Origin: Tyto alba
Taxonomy: Eukaryota > Chordata > Aves > Strigiformes > Tytonidae
NCBI RefSeq assembly: GCF_018691265.1
Contig: NW_024881295.1
Coordinates: 21,442,243 to 21,506,242, forward strand
Length of the DNA: 64,000 nt
Direction of reading: 5' to 3'
Below the pieces are notes generated by a model. The model worked only from the letters and a program-made list of their open reading frames with translations. It made no database searches and had not been told where the DNA came from. Positions 1-12,908 of the stretch are shown here, one piece after another. Within the stretch, counting starts at the first letter, position 1. Each line of letters starts with the position of its first letter. Position numbers and translations under genes: made by a program.

Positions 1-600
1 GAGAGCAAGGAAAAGATTGTGAGTAAGTGAGAGAGGGCTCTGAAAAATGACAGGCCGTGATCGCACCCAGAGTGGGTGGTGGCTAGGTCCTTTGGGAGGG
101 ACCGGGGCGGTGTAACGAAAAGCACTGCAGCACGTTGGTCTGTGTTGCGTTAACTTTTTTTTCCAGCTAGTAGAAGCCAGCTGGGATGACAGCAAATAAC
201 AGGGAAATCGAGAACCTATTTCAGCAGACAATGAAGGGATTACAGCATCCGCAGGCTTCGGAGGACTCGGAGCACGACGCTTTGGCAGCGTCTCCGGTTG
301 TTTGTATCCGCTTTACTTCATTCCCTGGGTGGCAGCGGAGCCGTTCAGATAATGGCTGGGCCCCCATCCCACCCTCCCGGCGTGTGGGTGGCTCCCCCCT
401 TGGCAAAAGGCAAACCGCCTCCCTCTCCGTTCAGCCCCCTATCCCAGCCCTCGTGGGCTCAGGCACATTCCTCGGGAGCAGACCGCTCTGATTCTCTGAT
501 TTATGGTGGAAAAATAACCAAATCCAAAGATGGGAGGGGGAGGGTGACAAAAAGGTTGGGGCCCTGCGGAGTTAGACCTGGGGTTTATAGGAAATTTATG
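1..600. other. moderately GC/CpG-rich intergenic stretch at the left edge
   Basis: Contains several CpGs (for example near 265-300 and 375-400), a G-rich block at about 95-115 and a TTTTTTTTCCAG acceptor-like string ending near 165. Overlapping open frames of about 100 codons run on both strands, but none resembles a known family. It may belong to a feature beyond the window. Confidence 0.3.
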
Positions 601-1166
601 TTTTGATTAGGAAAACCCAGCAACGCAAAAGATTTTTATTACAAAGATGACTTTTATAAACCTGGCGTTTAGATTTAGGGGGCATACAAATCTTGTTTTG
701 TAAGCCTGGCTTTACACAAGCCATTTTTAAAACTATCAGATTCTATGATGTTTTTTAGAAAAAAACCCAACAAACACAGGCATTATAAGCTCGAGTGGTA
801 CATACCCTCCCTGTTGGTAGAACATCATGATTTGGGGAAATGTTTTCTTTACTGTTTGGCTTCTCACAACTGCAATGTTCTCATTCAATATGGAGAAGGC
901 CAGATTTTTATTTTTTCATGAAATCTGAGAGGTTGATTAACCACAGCCAGAGGAGTGAGTGGACTGTTTCCCCAGGATATGAGAGACCTACATTTAATCC
1001 TATACTTGAACTGAAGCTAAGACTCCCTGTTTTGGGTGCCTGCCCCTATCATTTCACAAATGGACCATGGGATAGGGTCACTTGAGCTCGAGTGAAGTAA
1101 CCAGAGATGCCAGTCTGGGTCTGAAGTTTTCCAAGGAAAAAATAGCACCAAAACTGAATGTTCCTG

Positions 1167-1201
<35 letters not shown>
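1167..1201 (+). repeat. poly-A tract, 35 bases
   Basis: Uninterrupted A run in unique sequence, the longest homopolymer in the window. No retrocopy was recognised immediately upstream of it. Confidence 0.95.
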
Positions 1202-1203
<2 letters not shown>

Positions 1204-4200
1204 GGTTCCAGTTGGCATGAGTATTTTCCACAAATTCACCAAAAACCTTTAGTCAAAACTCTGGTGGAGAGGGCTCTTTGTTTTGTAGGTGTAATGTATA
1301 GTTTTGCACATTTCCTTGAGTCAGACTTGGCTGTGGCTGGACAGAGCATGAGAAATTAGTAGACAGATTTGATTTGAAGGCCAGTGGGGGGATGGATATA
1401 ACTGGTTAAATTAATTTTACCCCGCTGATAAAGAGAGAAACTGACAATATTTGAGTATATATAAACAAGTGACTACTTCAGGTCTTCTCTGAGAACAGAT
1501 ATACTGAATTTGTCAAAAATGTGGTCTGCTTACTGGCCAGTGTTTTATCGGAAAAATTGAGGTCTGAGACCAAAACTTAAAGTGTTAATTCTATTGAGAA
1601 TTAGAGTTCAGGGCTGCAAAGGGAGTGTGAGAGAGCACTGTTTGGCTTGTGATCTATTGTATTTATCCCTGTATGAGGTGTGAGTAGCAGCTATTTGATA
1701 TATCAGAAACTCTGTTTCCTTGTTTTTTTTTTTTTTTTCTCTTCTCCCTCATCAAGACGATCTTGTATTTCTGAAATAGCTCCCGTTTTACTAGCAAAGT
1801 TTCTTTCAAAAATATCTGAAGCGCAGTGGGATTTTTTGCATTTGTGATGACACAGGGATTTCTCTTAGCTCCAGCTCAGAGTTCCCTGGTTTCTTCTGCT
1901 GGTTTTGCAGGGAGGAAGATCTAAGACACGTTCCTTAGGATGGAGGCCAGGGAAGGAAAAAGCATGACTGCGGACGAACATCTGACACACATTAGCTATC
2001 TTGGCCTTCCTGGTACTGATATGAACAGAAAAGAAGAAAACTCTTTTTGAAGGCCAGCTAAAGATCAAGCCACCCCTTCATCCATGCCATCAAATCCAGC
2101 CATCTAGTTCAGAGTTAGACCATAGTCTGTTGAGACCAGATCTAACACCACAAAAGGAAGAGGTTGTTTTTCTTTTTCCCCTGGCCACATACTCTCTTTC
2201 TCTGTTAAAGGATTTTTGCAACCGCAATGCTGAACGGAGAGGAGCTGTGGGCACTGCCATACCTGCCTCCTCTTGGCATGCAAGAAGCCACCACCAGCCA
2301 GCTGATTCCAGGTAGAAGGCTTTGTCCTGACAAGTGAGAGAGGGGAAGGCTTGGGTCAAAGAAAAAGGATCTTAGCTCAGATCCTTCGCCTCTTCTGATT
2401 TCAAATACCACTGCCTCTGGTTTGGTCAGGCACACAGATTTACTGGGGAGACCAAGGCAATGCTGCAATGTGTGCAGTGTGTGTGTTTCATTACTCACTG
2501 GGATACAGGTCAGGGGGTTACATCATTTTTTTTTTTTTTCCATCTTCCATAGTATTTTGGGTCTGGCTGGGACCTGGGCGGAGAAGGCAGCTGATCCATA
2601 AAGATAAGAAGTGCTTGTGTATGGGTGCATATACATGTATATGCTAAACCTCTGATATCTTTTTCTGTAGGCAGGAAGAGCACATGGAAAAGAGAAGCCC
2701 AGGGCAGGAGGTGGTAGATGAGTGGTTCCCATTCCACGGGATGAGTCCACCTCACGTGCCTGCTATCTGTGAGCCGAATTTCAGCTGGAGGATCTGTGGA
2801 TCTCATGGGACAACATATGTAAAAGGTACAAGTGCATGAGCTGGATCTGCATCAAAATGCCTGTGGTGTTTCCAGAGTGCAGGGGAGAGCACAGCACAAG
2901 CTGTGCTTTCTACTGTGTGGTCCTGATCCTACCCCCTCAGACCTTTTGTAACCAGTGAAGCAACAAAAAGCTGCAGTGAAAGCCGCCATATCAGCCCCAT
3001 CTGTTGATGTCTTAAAATAAACTCATGTGGAAACACCTGGCAAGGATGTGTTTGGAGCTACCTGGGGTAGGAAAGAGAAGAAGGTGCTTGTTGAGGAGTT
3101 GGCTGCTGAAGTGCTGATAGCAGATGTTTGTTACTTCAGTTTGTGCATTTTCTTACCTGTGGCTTTTTCTGGTCCCTAGGAAGCTACTTTGCCAAAGATG
3201 TAAGTTATTCTCATCAATACTGTCCATCCAGCACAGACCACCACTGTTGGAGACTTTGTTCAGGGAAAGCAAGTCTACCTTTGTCCTCCAGCCAGACTTG
3301 GGGTTTCAAACAGACTTTTGGACAGCTGTGTAGATAATTGAAAAAAATTTTTCCATCTTTGTCTTATTTGAGAAGCACCAGATTTTCCCAGCTTATATCT
3401 TGGAGTATACACGTTCAACCTGATAAAGACGGTATCAGAGGTAACAATATCTCATCTGAAAATAACAGGCAAAGGTTTGACTTTTTTGAACTCTATAGTG
3501 CATGTAAGAACTTCACATATCACGTTCAGCTATACTGCAGCTCTGTTTCAGTTACAGCAGTGAAACTACAAGTATGGTAACGTATGGAATGGTTGGGTCC
3601 TCTATGAGAGTTGTTTTCTTCCTAAACAGACTGGTGGCAGTTAAATCGTCATAAATAATATAGCCACGACAATGTGATGATGATTTGGATCAAGTGCAAT
3701 GTAGATTTAAATGTGCATTGTGATTAATTTATAAAACTAATTGCTTCCATGTAAAATACGGTACATAACTAGATGTTGTTTAGGACATACTTGGGGCACT
3801 GAATTACAGCAAATGGGGAAAATGGAGTATAAAAAGCATGTTTGAGGGGTGACTCTTTGTAGTTGTTTTTCCATGGAGTGAAGATCATCAGCATCTTGTC
3901 AGTGTAAGAAAAGTAGACAATGGGCTCTGAGCTGTTTTTGTCCTGTGGTTTGGCTGCTTTGAGTGTTGTGGCAAGAAAAGGCTTTTAGATCATATCCTAA
4001 AGGACTGTTACATCATGTTCCCTAATTTCTCTGCTGGTCCCATTTGGTTATCTTGCAATAAGAGTCAGAAAGACTCCAATTCAGATGGGAAAAAAAATAT
4101 TCCTGGATAACAAAGAAGCAAATGACTCATTGGTCTTCCTCAGTCTGCTTTGTCCATTGATCATGTGAAGCTGGAGTAGACAACACAGTGGACAGCTAGT

Positions 4201-7200
4201 GAAGGGACCCGTCTTCACATAACCCCTCTGAGAGAAGGGGTAGATGCCACAGGCTATACTTGCAGTCCAGTCATACCACAAATCAAAACAACAGTAATTT
4301 CCTGCTCTTCTAGAAAGAGCTAAGTTATTATTTTGAGCTGTCTGCACCCTTGTGGACTGCAGGCTGGGCTGGGATCTCACTTTAAGGGGATTACACAACC
4401 TCCCTCTCACAACTTGAAGGACGAGTGTGATATGTTCCTTGGATTCACACCAGGATATTGTAGTGGATTTCTAGTGGGTGTTGCCACGTAGGTGTGCAGC
4501 AGCCTGCTGTGCACCTGGCCTTCCCATGCTGAGGGCAGCTCCAGCACGTTCAGATGTTAAACTGGAGCTGGGGCGGGGGGGAGCAGCGCGGTGGTGTCAT
4601 TGCAGGAAGCTGCTGTTCAACTTTTGCTCTTGGTGAGGGAAGAGCAAGCTCTTCTGGGCTTGCCTGAGGATCAGTCTTGCTCATGGACCAGCTGGAAGCA
4701 GCTCCCTCGAGCTCTGCCCTGGTGTGCCAGTCCTTACACTCAGCCATCCCCTGGGAGCAGCTCTGGCCCTTGCAGGTCTAGGAGCACTTCAGCAGGTCCG
4801 TAAAGGGCCCAAGGGTGCAGGACACCACGACTGCTTTGAGTCGTCTTCTCTTCACTGGGGACATTGCCTCCTACCTTTGCCCAGAGCTGAGTTTGGGGTC
4901 ATAACATTGGAAATACCTGCCTGCTGGTGGCCCTGTCCCAGCTGGGCACTGGGAAACCCTGTGAGGAGGAGCCCTGCAGCCTCAGTTGGTGGGAAACCCT
5001 GGGGGTACAAATTGATGCTATAAACCAGCCCGGGGGTCCCATAACTGACACCGGGGATGTGGTTTGCTTTGTGCCCTGATCACATCTCTGCCAGCACTTC
5101 TCACCCTGTTCTCAAGTCTGCCCATCCCACTGGTGACACCCTGTCCCCGCTGGGTGACTCCCCCGTCCCAGAGCAGAGCTGCCCTGGGTTTAGGGCAAGA
5201 GAAGCGGGGATATTGTAGCTGCTGAAGTTAGATCCCCAGCACACCGCGACATGAAGAGCGAGGAAGCCCGCGGTGAGCTGAATAACGGTGCATGGCAACA
5301 TCCCACCACGGCTGCAGAGCCAGTGTTTGCAGAAGTGAGCAAACACTGGTAAAGGGACTTTGTTCCCCTTCCCACCCTGCAGCCTGAAGTTGGTGGTGGC
5401 CGTTTTGAATTGCCCTGCTGCTGCCTGGCACTTCTCCGGGCAATTGAGAAGTGCCCCAGCAGTGTGTGCTCCCACTGGGATGGGTGAGGGATTGTTCTGC
5501 CATCTCAACTTTCAGCTCATGTCTGTAGGAAAACCCCTAAGTAAATTAGCCCCTGGACTGAATTGTTGTATTTGGTTTATTTCCGCCTTCTTCTCCTTCT
5601 GCGGGGAGTTGGGGGATTTGAATCAGAAACTGAAGGTTTTTCTTTAAGCAAACTAGTGAGCTCATCAGGAGCTTTGTGGACCTAGTGGATGTGGATCTTG
5701 TTAACCATGGCTAAGCACAGGGCTTTCGATGGAAGCAGGAGGCAAAGGATGCTTTGGGAGGGGTGATGTTTACTAGATAATGATTCCAGTTGTTGATAAG
5801 ATCGTTCTTTTAACTCTCTCCCTCCAATAATCTGCATACCAAATCCAAGTCTGTCTGTGCTCCCCTGAACCGCCTGTGCTGCTGGCTGGTGTTGGGGTTT
5901 GCTGGGGTGCAGGTGCTTTTCATTGCAGGTTTATCAAATCGCATAGTCCTACTCCTGAAGTGTCCCTGCCTGTCTGGATAGCGCACATTTCACTTCTGCA
6001 TGACAATCTGAGGACCCCATTTTACTGAACCGCTAGTTTCCATTTCAGGGCTGGAGGTGCGTGTGTGGGGGTGTCTGAGATGGACTCTTGCCATCACTGG
6101 GTACAAATATTTTCTCCACGATGCAGAATACCCCTAAAGGTTTCAGATGAACATTTCCTGTGACTGACCGCACGCATACACGGGAGTCTGCTGCTATACT
6201 TTTTATGGAAGCCACATTTCAGATTCCCAGTTTAACAAAAACACCTTGCATTGACAGGCCTGTAACAGAGCAAACACTGTTAGTTAAATCACGTACAGGC
6301 AAACAGCTCGTTTCCTTCCTGTTCTGGCGTTAAATCTTGTAACTCAAAATCCAGCCATCTCATTTCATGGTTTTTCTGAAGGTGAGGACGGACATCACTA
6401 TACTTTAAATTCACAAAATTATATTGTTGAGAGAATTTTGTATTTCTGAATGCTCGAAGACTTCTTTGCTAACAAAGTGCTAGAGAACTAAATGTAATAT
6501 CTTGCTGTTCACTGTGCATCTTCCTTGCTCTCTGGCAAGCTTTCATATGAGGGGTACCACACCATCCGAGCACGTTGTCCCTTGATGTGGTCGGGTCCCA
6601 GGGGCAAAGCACCCCAGAGCACTATTACAAATTTATTCTTATATTTTGATTCAGCCATTGTGCGATAAAGGGAAACTGTGACTTGTGTCCATTGAGGTAC
6701 AGGAGGAAACGAACGAGAAGGACTTTGGCCAGTACTGGGGAAAACCAACTGGCCATAGATGGCACAGCTGGCTGCAGTGTATTTACTGGAGGAGGATTTG
6801 GTGTCTGCCAAGTAGATAAGCTATTGTCTAGTCAGCCAGAAAGCCCGATGTGGCTTAAACTGATTCCTTATTTACCCACTCCACAAATAAACTCACTGTG
6901 TCTCCATACATAGGGAGACGAGTGTAGTAAATATATCTGTTTTCACTGCATGGAATTTATAACTCTCCTGGGAAATAATGGCTTTTGGCTCCTGCAGATC
7001 TAGATAAGGTTCATAGAAAATGCTCCAGTTTCGCATTGGTGATGGTAGGGTGTTCTGGCAGTAGGAAGCAATGGCTAGCTAGTATGGAATTGGAAGGTGG
7101 TTGCAGGACGGCTGTTGGCAATCATTTTGTTCTCTCACACGTCAGTGTCTGCTCTCCCTGCTTGCACCGAGCTTTCCCTTTTCTGTATTAACTCTTGGGA

Positions 7201-8701
7201 TCAGGCTGTCCAAGCGGTTTCTTTCTTGCACAAAACTTTGCCCACTGAGGTTTCTAACACAGTCACAGAACAAATAGTAGCTGTAATATATTTTTCCTTA
7301 GAAATCAGCTTATTACGGTGGGGTAGGAGGATTTTCTCCGTAAGCGAAAATAGTTTGAAGGAAGAGTTTGCTGTTGAGAAGCATGTTAAGAGCTGGCTAC
7401 TACAATTAATGTGGAGGATCGGATGGCAGCTTTTTCTCTGAAAAAGGATCAGATCTCTGTGGGGGTAACTCAGAGATGTCATATGGAAAGGTGGGACAGG
7501 AGTATTTAAGCAAGAAAGAAACCAAGAGTTCATTTGGGTTTCAAGTTATAAGCCCGAGGAGAATCTGAGCGTGAGGGCAAGGCGAGGGCTGCAGCTCTGG
7601 TCAGGTACTCGTCCAGAAAGCCAAACCATACTAAGGCAGACAATATTCCTCGGGGTAACTCACGTCAGGAAATGCAGCCAAGATTTTTCTCCTAATCAGT
7701 GACTCACAGAATGAACTTCTTGACCCTGCTCTTCCCTCAGCCCTACAAGGTCGTGTTACCCTGTGCAGAGCAGCGCGCCTTCCGTAGGTGGGATGCCAGT
7801 CTGCCCGTCTGCAGGCATCTGATGGCTTGGAATTGAAGGAAAAATCACTTCGCAGCTGAGTATTAAGCACTGGTTCTGGTTTTAAAACTGTTTCTGGGAC
7901 AGTAGAAAGCTTGATTATAGTTGCATCCCTTCGTTCGTTGTCATTTATGCCCCGTCTTTGGCCTCAGAACAGCAGAAGTCAGTGCCTACCCAGAGCTGTG
8001 GGGACCCACAGCCTTCCAGTCAGGTCACCCACCCAGCAGCTCAGATTGCCCCTGTCACCTCAAATACTGCTGGAGGTGTCTTAAGCTACAAACCCCAATG
8101 CTCTCAGCCTCCTCTTGGCCATGGGAAGAAGCTTCCCAGGCCCACAGACCATCACAAGCCCTTCTAAATCAAAAGAGCTCTGACTGTTGTAAGCTGGTAC
8201 ACCAACCTCCAATGTAGACAACTGCCAGATCATTTAGGACTTTCAAATCCACTGTCCACTCACAACATCACAGCTAGAAAATCTATTGATGTGATGACTG
8301 GGAAAGATCTCTGTCGATGCCTAAACACCAGCTCCCAAGTCTACTCAGTCCCAGCAACAGAAATGCAGCACATTCAAAAAATCCTCAGGTGAGAAAAAGG
8401 TGACTCAGGAACGGCCAGTTGGCACCCAAAAGTAAAGGCTGCCTACATGCCATGGCTTATTAATTAGGCATAAAACGGTAGAAGGCCTGATTTTGAGCAT
8501 TAAACACATGTTTCTTTTAGGGAAAAATCTCTGGGAGAGCGGTTGCTAACATGTCCTGACCATAGGCCACCTGCAGAGCCAGAGCTGGGATTGTACCATG
8601 AGTCTCGTATCGTAGTGTCACTTCTCTAGCATCAAGTATAACTTGGGAGTTCAAAAAATACCTTTAAACAATTAAAATTCACTTTTAAATCCTTTTGGGG
8701 G

Positions 8702-8720
8702 AAAAAAAAAAAAAAAAAAA
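8702..8720 (+). repeat. poly-A tract, 19 bases
   Basis: Uninterrupted A run after TTTTGGGGG in intergenic DNA. Confidence 0.9.
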
Positions 8721-10827
8721 GCTACTTAAGGAATCAGAAAGCAAGGCAGAAAGCAGAAGAAAACCATGGGTCTTCCCATGGATTTCAGAATTCACTTTTC
8801 ACTCTTCAAATTATCTTAATTTCTTTTCGTAAAACACATCTCAACCCCAAAGCCACCGAATCAACAATGCTCCAGTCATCTGCTATAATTAGGTGACAGC
8901 CAGAGCAAGGTTAAGGTAAATTAATATTATTCCTTTATAATTTCATTGCCATTCGTTATCAAATACTCTGTTGCTTAGAACAGAATTACAGCTCCAGTCC
9001 ATCCTTTTCTTTTGGAGGGAGTTACTGTTCAGGGTGAAATTAAGTTCGACCAGTTAAGTTTCATACTCTACATTAAAACACAGTGCAAATCCATGAATAT
9101 TATACTGGGAAGAGCAACACTAAAGCCCTTCAATCCTCTGCCCTCTCAAAATTGCCAGCAGGTTAGAAAACCGACTCGAATGTTGGGTTTGTCGCAGAAA
9201 ACTGACTCAGGTGAAATTGCTAAAGGTCAAAGCCTTTGTCAGGATGCCACTTTCATGAACAGTACCAATTAGATGTTCTACCTTTTCTATCTTTTGTGCA
9301 TTACTCAAGTTCTCATTTGCCAGTATTAAAATGTAGGTGTTGAGAGGGACATCACTGATACCACCCGTGTGGAAGGTCCTTTGAAGATAAAGGTTGGATC
9401 TGCAAAATTTAAATTTACAGCAGCAAATTTTAGATTCTCAACAACTTCCCCTAGTTTTCAGGAAATCAGAAATCAAGTTTTTCAAGGCCTAAATGGAACA
9501 GAAAAAAAAAAAAAAAAAAGTTTTCTTGAATCAGACAGAAGCATTTATTTGTATTGTGCCTTGACACTTAGTATTTACATCTAGTGTCCTTCAAAGGTTC
9601 TTGGAGACAGCAGTTACCTGAATGTGAGCTGGACTCAGGACTGAGGTGCATCAAGCCCATTTATTAATACATCACTGTGACTGTTTTATACAGATTTGCT
9701 TCGTCATCAGATGACTGTTTCTTGAGTGGACATATTGTAACATGAGGACAAAATACCACCAATTTCTCGGGAGGTTCAGGAACTATAAAGACAAGTACCT
9801 AATATAAGTTAAACAAGACAATCTAAACGTCAATATTTAGACTCTGAAAGATTAATCTCATTCAAATACAACATATTCCTTCAAAACGTTAAATATACAA
9901 AAGCAATATAGTTCTTTGAAGTGCACCCCTCAGTCTCTACTGTTGTTCAGACCGGTTAATTGTTCAGAAGTCCTTGAATAGTCCCTAGAGCAGAGGCTGG
10001 GATTCAGTTGACCACTGCAGAGGAAGGAGTACAGGGTCTATATAGATCTGAAATCCCTTTAATATACCTGGCATCTAATCATGCTTAGTTTTCTTTGGTG
10101 CATACATTTAATTTTCTTTCTTCTCCCAATGGTTGCAGTAAGCCTCTCTGTTCTCAGTGTGAATTTCCTCTGTACCTTGTTTCTTTCTTGTATAGGTTTC
10201 AAGTGTGTCTTCTCCACACATCTTTTACTACAGCATGGTTATTATGAGCAGGAAAGGGAAGGATATCTAAACACACACTACATTTTTTTTTTCAGATGGT
10301 ATTTGAACATATTGCAAAAAGAGAGCATTTTATTAAATTAACTATGAATTAACTCTAAACAAATTTTATTTGAATAAATTCTGAAACTACTTTAGTTTTA
10401 TAGTAGCATATATATGCATGTGAAATTATTTAACCCTGACAGGACAAAATAATTTTTAGCTGAAGAAATAAAAAATTTTATATTTCCCGCCCCTCCCCCC
10501 CCCCCATTCTTGTAACCAAGCATTTAACAACACACAGATCTTTATAAATTACATAGACAAATATCTGACCTTAAATAGCAGCAATTCCACCTGTCAATAA
10601 AATTGTTTCTATTCCCCCACATTGGGCCTAGAGTTCACAACACACAGGCTGGGCAAGCAGATGACAGCACGCAGAAACGCTCCCATTTATTGAGACGGGG
10701 GATTGCCATCTGGTTTTCTGCTCCCGCTACAAACTGAGTCCTAATAATAGCGGAGGGGGTGTGTGTGCTCAAAACACAGAAACAACACAATGTCCTTTCT
10801 CCAGCTGAGCAGGTCTTTTAATCATTT

Positions 10828-10852
10828 AAAAAAAAAAAAAAAAAAAAAAAAA
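10828..10852 (+). repeat. poly-A tract, 25 bases
   Basis: Uninterrupted A run directly before the candidate conserved block at 10,855. Confidence 0.95.
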
Positions 10853-10854
10853 GT

Positions 10855-11070
10855 GCTCAATTCCTTTTAGGAGAATGTATGTTCTTTGCCTAATTAATTG
10901 CTCTTATTTTGCAAAGCTGAGTGAGAACAAGTCCTACGGCTTAGGTCATGCTCAGCTGGATCTTATTTGCTAATGCTCCTGGCAAACAAATTAGCAAGTT
11001 CCCCCTTACTGAACTGATTAACTCGGATTCCCAGTTCACTATACATTTATTGAGTTAATGGCTATGTTTG
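10855..11070. promoter_or_regulatory. candidate conserved non-coding block
   Basis: An AT-rich, repeat-free block with homeodomain-type words (CCTAATTAATTGC, TTTGCTAATG, ACAAATTAGCAAG, CTGATTAACTCG). The pattern resembles vertebrate conserved enhancers. Conservation itself cannot be seen from one sequence. Confidence 0.2.
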
Positions 11071-11474
11071 CTTTGGGTTTCTTAATGTGGGCAAGACTCC
11101 CAAAAGTGATACTGCTGATCTGAATTCTTCTGTGTGCTACTGAAATGATGCTCTGGCCACTTCACTTACCATTTGTTTCAGCTGTGTAGCAACAGTGCCA
11201 GTGGTCCATCAGATAGTTGGTATCTTCGAAGGGTATTGAAAACTCAGTAGTTCGTGCTTGGTGGTCATGCCAGACACACTTCACTACCTGCTGGTGTTCT
11301 AATCGCAATGTCCTTTAAAAATAGACAAGAGCTTATGTTGGTCTTTCAGAAAGTCTAACCTGTAGTGCACCTAGTGTATCTTCCAGGGGCGCGTTTTGCA
11401 TTTTAGCATCTCAGCACGGTGCCGCTCCTTTTCTGCCAGCTCCTCTCTGAACTCTAAAATCAGACACTTTCTTA

Positions 11475-11495
11475 CCTCCCTCCCTCCCTCCCTCC
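11475..11495 (+). repeat. CCTC tetranucleotide microsatellite
   Basis: About five perfect CCTC-type units in intergenic DNA. Confidence 0.9.
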
Positions 11496-12878
11496 ATTGC
11501 ACTCGCCATGGTTTTCACTTCTCTATTTCCTGACCATTAAAAATATTAATTTTACTAGATTGGTTCTAAAATGGTGTATCCGACGGTAGGCACTCTTCTT
11601 CCTGAACAGCTTTAAACAAACTTGTATATGGATATGCACACATATGGTGTGAACATGAGTACCAATTAACACAAAATTTTCTTTTATCCAAATGAAACCT
11701 GAGCATTTTTGATTTTCATTAGTGAAAAATGGATTTACTGATATAATGTAAGGATTTTACTTTTCTGTGTGAATGAACCTGAGAGTACAGGAGAACTTAG
11801 GATAAATCTTGAGATAAGGGGATAAGCCAAAACACAGGTGGTAATTTATTTCCTTTAAAACCTAGAAGGGATGAATGAATATCCTAACAGGAGTAAGGGG
11901 ACTGTGACATTTGCTTAGCCTGGTTTTGGAAATGGAAGGTTTCTGCTTACAGCTTGGGATAACCAAAGGTGTATTTTCCACCCAAGGTCCTCCCTTTGCT
12001 CCTTCATCTCTCCCAGAGAATAGTAAGAGAAGAAATTTGCGTTTGTAACTGTGGCCCAGCTCTCACAACGCAGCCGCATCAGCTGATTTTTCTTGGGCAG
12101 AGGCTGAGCCCGGCCGATTGCTCTCTTTCACAGCCAAGCAGGAGCTGCTTTTGCCACCACCCCTATCCATAGCAGCCTGGTGTGGTAGCAACAGGTTTCT
12201 GGAGAGAACTCGGCAGCGCCAGCAAGGCTGCCCACCCACGAGGGTGCGAAGCCACGTGGCAGATGGACCTTGGCTCTCAGGCCTGCCAGGGATGGCGAGT
12301 GCAACGGCCACATTGAGGGAGGTCTCCGGGCCAGACTTCATCCTGAAAAATAAACAGAAAAAGGCTGAGCCACTATCAAACGGCCCTCTGTCTTGCTTTA
12401 GGCGTGTTTAAAAGGAAACCCTCTATCTGCAAGAGTCAGTTCTACGTTAGCCCCTGCCCTGCTCCCCATCCTAGGAAAAGCACCCCAAGCTCTTTCTGCT
12501 GGACCACAGTGCTGTTCTCACTGCCTGTGGGGAAGCAGCCTCCAGCTCAGGAGTTATTTTAATGAAATAGCTGAGAAGGGCTGGTTGTTCCAATACGTTG
12601 TTGTATGATCCGTACCCCTGATACAGGTATCAGCAAACAGAAACACCCCCCCCACACACAGAGTCCTTCCTTCTGTGCAAGTCTTCCTGCTGCCTCCCTA
12701 GCCTCCCCACAGCCATGGGTTTGCATCCTGGAAGCAGGAAAAAAGAATACACCAAGGGGTTGTCCTGTTGCAGCGTGTCTCACAGAAAAAAAAAAAGAAG
12801 AATAAGACAAACCAGACAACAATAATTGCAAAATAGCTCTGCTCTGAAATCAGGCAAACTGCCAGAGAACTCTTATGC

Positions 12879-12908
12879 AAAAAAAAAAAAAAAAAAAGAA
12901 AAAAAAAA
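12879..12908 (+). repeat. A-rich tract with one G interruption
   Basis: A19 then G then A10. It produces the artificial poly-lysine start of an open frame on the plus strand and poly-phenylalanine on the minus strand. Confidence 0.9.
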
